From Cadophora sp. MPI-SDFR-AT-0126 (taxonomy: Eukaryota > Ascomycota > Leotiomycetes > Helotiales > Ploettnerulaceae): DNA of 64,000 nt. The notes beneath the pieces were generated by a model that saw only the letters and a list, made by a program, of their open reading frames with translations, had not been told where the DNA came from and did no database searches. Positions 58,044 to 64,000 of this stretch are shown here, piece by piece. Position 1 is the stretch's first letter. Each line of letters opens with the position of its first letter. A program made the position numbers and the translations under genes. The stretch lies in the NCBI GenBank assembly GCA_020747065.1, contig JAGMVK010000015.1, positions 62,001 to 126,000 on the forward strand. The letters run 5' to 3'.

Positions 58044-59456
58044 ATGCCCTCAGCAGCTCCTCGGGCTGCATTGGCAATCAGACCCAGACCACATCCAAGC
58101 GCATCACACGAACCTCCACCCACAACAGCTCCAACCACAACCAATAAACTCAAGCATCGACCTTGCAACTCATACAGCGACCTCTCTCCCCTCGCCAGCA
58201 CAGCCTTCTCGCCCGTTCAATACCCGCAAATCGACCGCCCAGCCAAAAGACCCATGCCAACTCCCCGCAAAACCATCGCCGTCGTTAACTCGTCAGGACG
58301 ACAGGCCGCTTCCTTCATACGGGTTGCTGTCGCCGTGGGCTACAAGGTACGCGCGCAATTACGGAATCTTGACGGCATTGTCGCAACGGAAATCTCCTCC
58401 CTCCCAAATGTCACCGTGCTAGTCGGAGATCTCTACATCAAGACACCAGCCGAGAATGGCGGCAGTGGCTCACCCACGCTGGGTACGAAGGGTAAGGGTG
58501 CACCGAACCATGATTTGATCAAAGAGTTATACCGGGGCGCTCAGCTAGCCTTCATCAATACGACATTTTGGGGCGACGAGGTGGAAATTGGGAAAGCACT
58601 TGCGGACGCGGCCGTGGTAGCGGGGATCGAACACTACATCTTCAGCTCCATGCCAAACCACTCACAACATAATCACCACTGGCCATCACTCCCCCTCTGG
58701 TCCAGCAAAGCCACAATCGAAACATATATTCGTTCCCTCCCTGCGCTCGCTCCTAAGACAACATACCTCTACACTGGAATCTACAACAACAATTTCACAT
58801 CACTCCCCTACCCGCTCTTCCAGATGGAGTTACAGCAAGATGGCAGTTTTACGTGGACAGCTCCATTCCACCCGGACGTACCACTCCCTTGGTTAGACGC
58901 CGAGCACGATGTCGGACCAGCAGTCATACAACTTATCAAAGACGGCATTTCGCGCTGGGGAAACGGTGAACGTGTAGCCCTCGCCTACGAAATGCTGTCC
59001 CCCAAGGCAGCTTGTCGCGCCTTCTCCAAAGGCGTAGGGCGCCCAGTGCGGTACAAGTACAGTCCCAAAATCGACATCAAAGTCAAGATACCAAATGGAT
59101 ACAGGGAGCAGCTCGTGGCGTTGGAGAAGATGTATATTCTAGGTGCGAAGGATCCCCGGTTACAGCCCCCGTACTTTGGAAGCCAGCATATGGAGAGTAG
59201 CTGTCCTGGAGAAGCGTTAGAATTGTGGGAGGGACACAGAGGGTTGGAGGAGTATGCTAGGGAGGTTTTCCCGCTGGAGGAGGCGGCGAATGGGTTGACC
59301 TGGATGAACGAGAGTAATGAGGTGGAGGGCGAAGTGCATGGTGGTGAGGAGGAAGAGGATGGGGATGGTGAGGATGATGAGAGTGAGGGGTTGGTGATGG
59401 GTGGTGGGACTGGAACAGATACCCCTGCGAGGAAGGAGGAGAGTTGGCTAGCTTGA
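58044..59456 (+). CDS. nmrA: NmrA nitrogen metabolite repression regulator
   Basis: One uninterrupted frame of 470 residues. From residue 71 it follows NmrA closely: MPTPRKTIAVVNSSGRQAAS (dinucleotide-binding loop NSSGRQ), QLAFINTTFWGDEVEIGK, YTGIYNNNFTSLPYPLFQME, PLPWLDAEHDVGPAV and IPNGYREQLVALEKMY. NmrA is an NAD(P)-binding SDR-like protein without enzyme activity that binds the GATA factor AreA and silences it when preferred nitrogen is present. Two extensions are not in Aspergillus NmrA: a 70-residue Pro/Ser-rich head and an acidic Gly-rich tail (about residues 425-470). The upstream ATG at 58044 is in frame with no stop, but the real start may be 58254. The family's EEYAREVFPLEEAANGL is present. 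No introns. Confidence 0.95.
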   Translation: MPSAAPRAALAIRPRPHPSASHEPPPTTAPTTTNKLKHRPCNSYSDLSPLASTAFSPVQYPQIDRPAKRPMPTPRKTIAVVNSSGRQAASFIRVAVAVGYKVRAQLRNLDGIVATEISSLPNVTVLVGDLYIKTPAENGGSGSPTLGTKGKGAPNHDLIKELYRGAQLAFINTTFWGDEVEIGKALADAAVVAGIEHYIFSSMPNHSQHNHHWPSLPLWSSKATIETYIRSLPALAPKTTYLYTGIYNNNFTSLPYPLFQMELQQDGSFTWTAPFHPDVPLPWLDAEHDVGPAVIQLIKDGISRWGNGERVALAYEMLSPKAACRAFSKGVGRPVRYKYSPKIDIKVKIPNGYREQLVALEKMYILGAKDPRLQPPYFGSQHMESSCPGEALELWEGHRGLEEYAREVFPLEEAANGLTWMNESNEVEGEVHGGEEEEDGDGEDDESEGLVMGGGTGTDTPARKEESWLA

Positions 59457-60795
59457 TGGATAAGAGGAGCTAATGATATGGACGGGGGCTGGATGTGATG
59501 CGAGCATAGCATGGAGATGAGAATCGGAGCATGTGAGGGTCGAGATCCACAGGAGCCGAAGGAAAAGAAAAAGCATAGGAAAGGAGTCGATCAGTGACAT
59601 TTCTCCCGGATTTCACATTCAAGCGGAGACGGGAAAACACAAAAGCCAGGCCTAATATTCTGCTTGGCATAGTATTCAACGTGTCAAGCATCAAGCACGA
59701 GCCATGAAAATCAATCTATTAATTTCTGCATTGGTTGGGCGGGTTGGTCTGGTCTGGCAGGAAGGCAAGTGGACGGTATGGGCGGGAGGCAGTCATCAAT
59801 TGGAATTCTTGCATAGCATGGGCGGCATTCTGTCATTTTCTGGGTAGTTTGGTAGCGTTACTGTCAGGTAGCATACTTTTCGGGGTAAATATGAGAAACG
59901 AGATGAGATGAAATCCAATGAAGATAAAAGAAAGGAAAGAAGTCATAATTATACAGATATTGATACGTGTTTCATGCCTTGGTCTTCTGCTTGGAGAAAC
60001 CGAAACCTCGAATTAAGTTCGCGATGTGACTACGGGGTCTTGCGTACAAGCTAATTCTGTAGAGATAAAGGAAGATTGCTCGATTCAGGGGTAGCGAGGT
60101 TCGAAGCGAGAGAAAGAAAGGGGGCATGGGAGGCGTGCGTGGGGGAAAGATGAAAAGAAAACACTTCTCGCTTCTATATTTCGAAGGCAAACACAACTCC
60201 TTACCAACACCAGCTAGTCGGTCAGTCACAAATACCCGAGCCAAAAGCAGCCAGCAATTAGGCAAACATATAAGATATAGGAAGCGAAGTCATTTCCTCG
60301 TATTTATCTCACTTGGCGGCATCGCCGCCATGACTTGTCCCCACAGATATTACAATACAATAAATATCCTACGATTTTTCCTCGAGCGACGCAGTAGAAT
60401 ATTTTCCTGACCCTGTCTTCCATCATTTCAAGTCATATCCTGACTAGGTATCCTCCCAAAAGATTGTCTAGAAAAGGAGTAAAGAAGGAAACCTCGCGAT
60501 GTAGCCGGCGATCTAGAAGGCGTGTATTCTTCCAGACCGAGCCGGATCTATCAGCCGTGTTCTGAGAGTAGACTCCCTAGACGCTAGGGAATCCCTAGGA
60601 TTTATATCATGCAGTTGAAAATGAACCCGGGCCTGAAGCCAAACGGGAATAGATGGGATCTGGGCCCACAAGAGGGAGAAATGTGGAAAAGACAGAGGTG
60701 TTGCTGGGTTTTGGAGACGTGTGAAGTTTGTTGTACAGAGCTCCCGTCGACTGCTCAGACTGCTCGGAGAGAGGACATCGAAAGCAATGAAAGGC
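59457..60795. other. Intergenic region
   Basis: About 1.3 kb between the convergent 3' ends of nmrA and the NAP-family gene. No supported gene. Confidence 0.5.
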
Positions 60796-62118
60796 CTACG
60801 AAGATCTTTGTTTCTTCTTTGGCCGATCTTCGTTCTCTGCCTCGCTATCATCTGCCTCGCCTTCAGCTGCATTTGCATCGCTGCCTTCCTCGTCATCGGA
60901 CTCAAAATCGGCGTCGGAAAGGGCGTCTTGTTCTTGTGCTTGTGCTGTTGGACGTTAGTATTTTCCAGGTTCGAGGGGTAGCGAACTGGTGGGTTGTCGA
61001 GAGGAAATATATCAAGGGGGAAAGCAAGACTCACTGAAATACTTGATGGCACCAGGCCACAGATCCTCCGTAATCGACACGGCGAGATCATCTCCGTCAG
61101 GAAAGATTTCCAGACTCATATCGATATCTTCTTCATCCTCTTCGTCGCCTTGCTCTTCTTCCCCGCTCGAAGGAGCTTCAGTGACTGCCTTCGCAGCCTT
61201 CCTCCTCTCCCTCTTCTCCTGCTCGATTCTCGTTGCTTCTCTACTTTCCTCTTCGCTGACTTTCCTTCCAATGAAACCGAACCACGCGAAGAAACTCAGG
61301 CCGCCCATCCCGGTATTCTCGATCTTCCGCTTGAGAACCTTTTGTTCGGGCGTCAAGCCTTCCTTCTTTGTCTTCCCATTCGATTTAGGATTCGCATCTC
61401 CAGCCGTAACATTCTTCTCCGCCTCCCAAGCCTTACACACCAGTCCCAACAACCCACCCGTCAAATCCCTCCCCTCCTTCCAGCTGATCTCGACCGGCTC
61501 ACTCACCAATCCACACCAGCCATCCCTCGACCTCCTATACCAGAACTTCTTCTCCAGCTTCTCATCATGGAAATAATCGTTCGGCGCAAACTCCCAGGTG
61601 ACACTCACGCTTCTTGGATCGCCGCCAGGGGTCTTGGACTCAGCCTCGAAGTGGGAGACGGAGATGGAGAGGAGGGAAGAGAGGAGGAGCGCGGAGTCGG
61701 AAGGTTGGATGTATTGGTCTATGTCGGGTGGTGCTTGTTCGAGGACGAGAGGCCAGAAATTGGGGATTTGAGAGACGGTTTTGGAGCGGCGTTCGTAGAG
61801 CGGTTTCGTGAGGGCTATTTGTTGGCGGACTGGAGGGAGCTGTGTTAGCTGAAGTTCTTTCTTTTTGATGTGTATCTTGGGTTCCGATCCATCCAAATGC
61901 GACTGCAGCTCTGCAGGGCGATTCCGCAGGAGATGTCGACTCGGCGCAATCAGATCATCAGATAACACCACACGCAACGCAATGCAGTCTAATGCAGGAC
62001 AGGGTAAGAGAGGCAGATCAAAGTACTCACTGATCTCAGTCTCAACATCATCAAACTCCTTCTCGATATCCGCCAGGTCCTCGTATGAAACGGGCGTCTC
62101 TTCCAGCGCAGCGGACAT
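60796..62118 (-). CDS. NAP-family histone chaperone, Vps75/SET type
   Basis: Three exons (62118-62031, 61910-61035, 60944-60796) give 370 residues. The NAP fold is recognisable: an N-terminal helix (DIEKEFDDVETEI), then LTKPLYERRSKTVSQIPNFW PLV (earmuff entry), DPRSVSVTWEFAPNDYFHDE, KKFWYRRSRDGWCGLVSEPV and EISWKEGRDLTGGLL. The tail is strongly acidic (EEEQGDEEDEEDIDM and, in exon 3, SDADFESDDEEGSDANAAEG) and ends in a basic KKKQRSS. It would bind histones H3/H4 or H2A/H2B in the nucleus; Vps75 partners the acetyltransferase Rtt109. The 120-bp first intron has a GTGAGT donor. The start is taken at MSAALEE; in-frame ATGs at 62151 and 62202 would add residues. Confidence 0.88.
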
Positions 62119-63306
62119 GGCTGCGGTTGTGAAGGCAAATTTTTGGGACATGTAGTTGACTCGGAGGGCGCGGACGGATGTCGCGGTCGCGGATTGAGGC
62201 AAGTCTGGTTGGGGTCTTAGGTGGCTGTTATCAGATCGTGGGATTGGGGAATGTCACTGCTGCGTGCTGGGTGGCTGGGCTGGATGGCTGGATGTCACCG
62301 TCGCTGGACTGCCGCGTACCTCCTCCGTAATGGCGATGGAATTGGAATTGACGTCGAGGGGAGAGGGGTATTGTCCTACAGCCAGCGCATTTATGAGGTA
62401 AGAAAGAAAAGTGTATAAAATTGGGAATTGAAGGCGTTGAGAGGTTGCGGAATCCAATGGAGGAAAAGGAGAAGAAGCAATTGAAACATTCGTGGTCTGG
62501 AAGCTCGAAAGCTGACAGAGGTGTAGACAACAAGTTGTGCAGATCGCCATGCGGCGAGCGAAGCCGATGACGACGACCAACTAGGATTAGATAGAGGTTC
62601 TCTGATTTAGAATACTCATGCTTATACTTATACTCGTACATATGGAAGTACCTTTCTACTTCTCTTCTGGAGATTGCAATTATAGCTCTGTCAACCTTTC
62701 TAGTCGATACATACCTAGCAGACAGAAGAAGGACACCCAATGGAGGGTGGGCTGAATGATTCTCTTGTGCTATTACGAAGTACAGATGAGTGCCTTCAAA
62801 GCCCGACGTAGTCCTTGTTTCCAACTCCAAAGTCCAGGGATACCATAATGCACAAACCAATGCTCATTATAAAGCCCGTTGAGATATACACTCTGAGTGT
62901 CTTGTCATTCTTTCAATCATCGGAGGACCCGGTATCTGTTCGGCTCCAGAGTTTTCTTGTCGCATCGTAAAATGTGGTTTTTCTTACCCCATAGCGGGAA
63001 TTCGCGGTAGGGCATTGGCTGGCATGCTTTATCTAATCGGAAGCTTTTCACTTCACGTTTCCGCACAGCTCGTAGCGTTCTCTCTTATATCATATTCCCT
63101 TTCACTTCATCGTAGATTTATATATGCACTCGTCGCTCACTCACACTCACCCACTCATCTTTAGACTGCCCTGCTAGAGTCTTCGCATCTCGGAGCTTGA
63201 GTAAAATCGCCAGCTCTCATTTCATCAAATCGCATCAAGAAATCCCCACCAACATTATCTGTACAACAAAGCTGCGTTGTCATTGTCACTGTGCCACGAC
63301 ATTAAG
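62119..63306. promoter_or_regulatory. Intergenic region between divergent chaperone and asparaginase genes
   Basis: About 1.2 kb. The right 250 bp is pyrimidine-rich with CACTCACTCACACTCACCC runs and a CATCA-rich leader before the ATG at 63307, typical of a fungal 5' leader. No other gene. Confidence 0.5.
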
Positions 63307-63460
63307 ATGGCGACACAGTATCCAGAAGCACGGGTCCTCGTCATTATGACTGGTGGCACGATCTGCATGAGGTCTTCGCCTGAGGGTCTGGTTCCCGCGA
63401 GGGGCTTTTTAAGGGAAGGGATGGCGCCGAGGCCGAGTTTTAATGATGGCTCTATGCCAG
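63307..63460 (+). CDS. L-asparaginase, first exon only
   Basis: The exon encodes MATQYPEARVLVIMTGGTIC then SSPEGLVPARGFLREGMAPR and PSFNDGSMPG before a GTATGT donor. TGGTI contains the nucleophile threonine of bacterial-type type I/II asparaginases, so the family call is firm. The enzyme hydrolyses asparagine to aspartate and ammonia; this form has no signal peptide. The expected second exon (starting about PL..AV, with SLRTP) is not visible in the 540 bp to the window end, on either strand. The gene is either interrupted, has a very long intron, or is a relic. Coordinates cover only what is seen. Confidence 0.7.
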
Positions 63461-64000
63461 GTATGTGGTATTCTTTCAACTTCCTGATATTTTTATTCTC
63501 GTTTGAAATTCTTGTTCGAACATTTGAAGATGGTGGGTGGTCCTTCAAGAAGCCTTAGTAGGTTTCTCTGCCAAGTATTGATTACTGAGCTGGGGCGAAG
63601 GTCAGCGTCGTCAGAGCACAGGGTCATTTCTTCCATGTCGTTTGATACCGGATGAGTTCTCGCTTCGGGCCACAGAATCATGAACTGAATAGCTTGGAAA
63701 ACATTCCGAGACGTATCAGATATTCCGTCTCGCCTCAAAACTAGCCAAATGGCAATTGCTGCAGGTGCAGATAGGAAAGCCATTGCACTTTGCACGTCAC
63801 GAAGTGGAGTACACATTTTCCACCTCCTCAAACCCGACTCTCTTCCAACTATCAGTCATATCTACGACCTTTCTGTTTAGCGTTTCATGATGCCGTCTTT
63901 GAAGCAATTGCTTCGCAACTTCTAGAGATGTATAGAAATTATCTCCAAAGTTGAGACGTAGACTTGATTCATTTTATCTACCTTTTCCGAGATCTTTCTG
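63461..64000. other. Region downstream of asparaginase exon 1 with coding-like sequence on the minus strand
   Basis: The minus strand reads SLRLNFGDNFYTSLEVAKQL then RRHHETLNRKVVDMTDSWKR and VGFEEVENVYSTS to a TGA at about 63805-63807, with a stop just upstream that could lie in an intron (AAAAG|GTAGAT...CAAG). It could be the last exon of another gene entering from the right, or an inserted element. I do not recognise the family. Confidence 0.35.

Noticed and set aside
60513..61091. 192-codon minus-strand frame overlapping the chaperone 3' end
   Set aside because: It crosses the chaperone intron and exon 3 in a different phase; the acidic tail of the chaperone explains this DNA better.
63800..63960. 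DNFYTS sequence suggesting a piggyBac-like transposase
   Set aside because: Only a few residues resemble that motif and the following sequence does not fit; left unassigned.

Overview
This window is nuclear DNA from a filamentous ascomycete (Pezizomycotina). Genes are split by short introns (about 45-80 bp) with GTRAGT-type donors and CTRAY-like branch points, neighbours lie on both strands, and the gene set is fungal: Zn2Cys6 factor, Dal5-type permease, NmrA, LCL2, cutinase, secreted RNase T2. Placement within Leotiomycetes is only a guess. No tRNA, rRNA, CRISPR array or complete transposon was recognised.

Layout. 1-11 kb: a coiled-coil protein cut by the left edge (-), a Dal5-type MFS permease (-), a DUF4267 membrane protein (-) and an anchored unknown protein (-), with long gene-poor gaps. 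12-28.7 kb: a candidate metabolite cluster of a Zn2Cys6 regulator (+), phytanoyl-CoA dioxygenase-like enzyme (-), CocE-type hydrolase (-), two MFS transporters (+ and -) and a 17-exon ABCC exporter (+). The dioxygenase promoter and the shared hydrolase/MFS promoter carry copies of one motif, core CTAGYGAGCCGA, which suggests common control. No PKS, NRPS or terpene synthase backbone is visible, so a small-molecule modification or detoxification-plus-export unit is more likely than a classical cluster.

29-37.5 kb is conserved housekeeping: cytosolic GluRS (-) head-to-head with mitochondrial uL1 (+), COG2 (-), secreted RNase T2 (+), and LCL2 (-) head-to-head with mitochondrial bL27 (+). 38-41.6 kb holds two decayed amidase genes, with a possible small gene between them on the other strand. 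42-45.5 kb is a large PLP-dependent decarboxylase (-) with a GC-AG intron and a micro-exon.

46.6-53.2 kb is rich in secreted proteins, all on the minus strand: a betagamma-crystallin-like small protein, a cutinase, a repeat-containing secreted protein and a small protein with a mitochondrial-type N-terminus. A gene-free stretch of almost 5 kb with simple repeats leads into nmrA (+, 58.0-59.5 kb). The right end has a Vps75-like NAP histone chaperone (-) and the first exon of an L-asparaginase (+) whose continuation is not found before the window ends.

Gene models were joined by hand. Splice phases were checked arithmetically for most genes. Remaining doubts are stated per entry.
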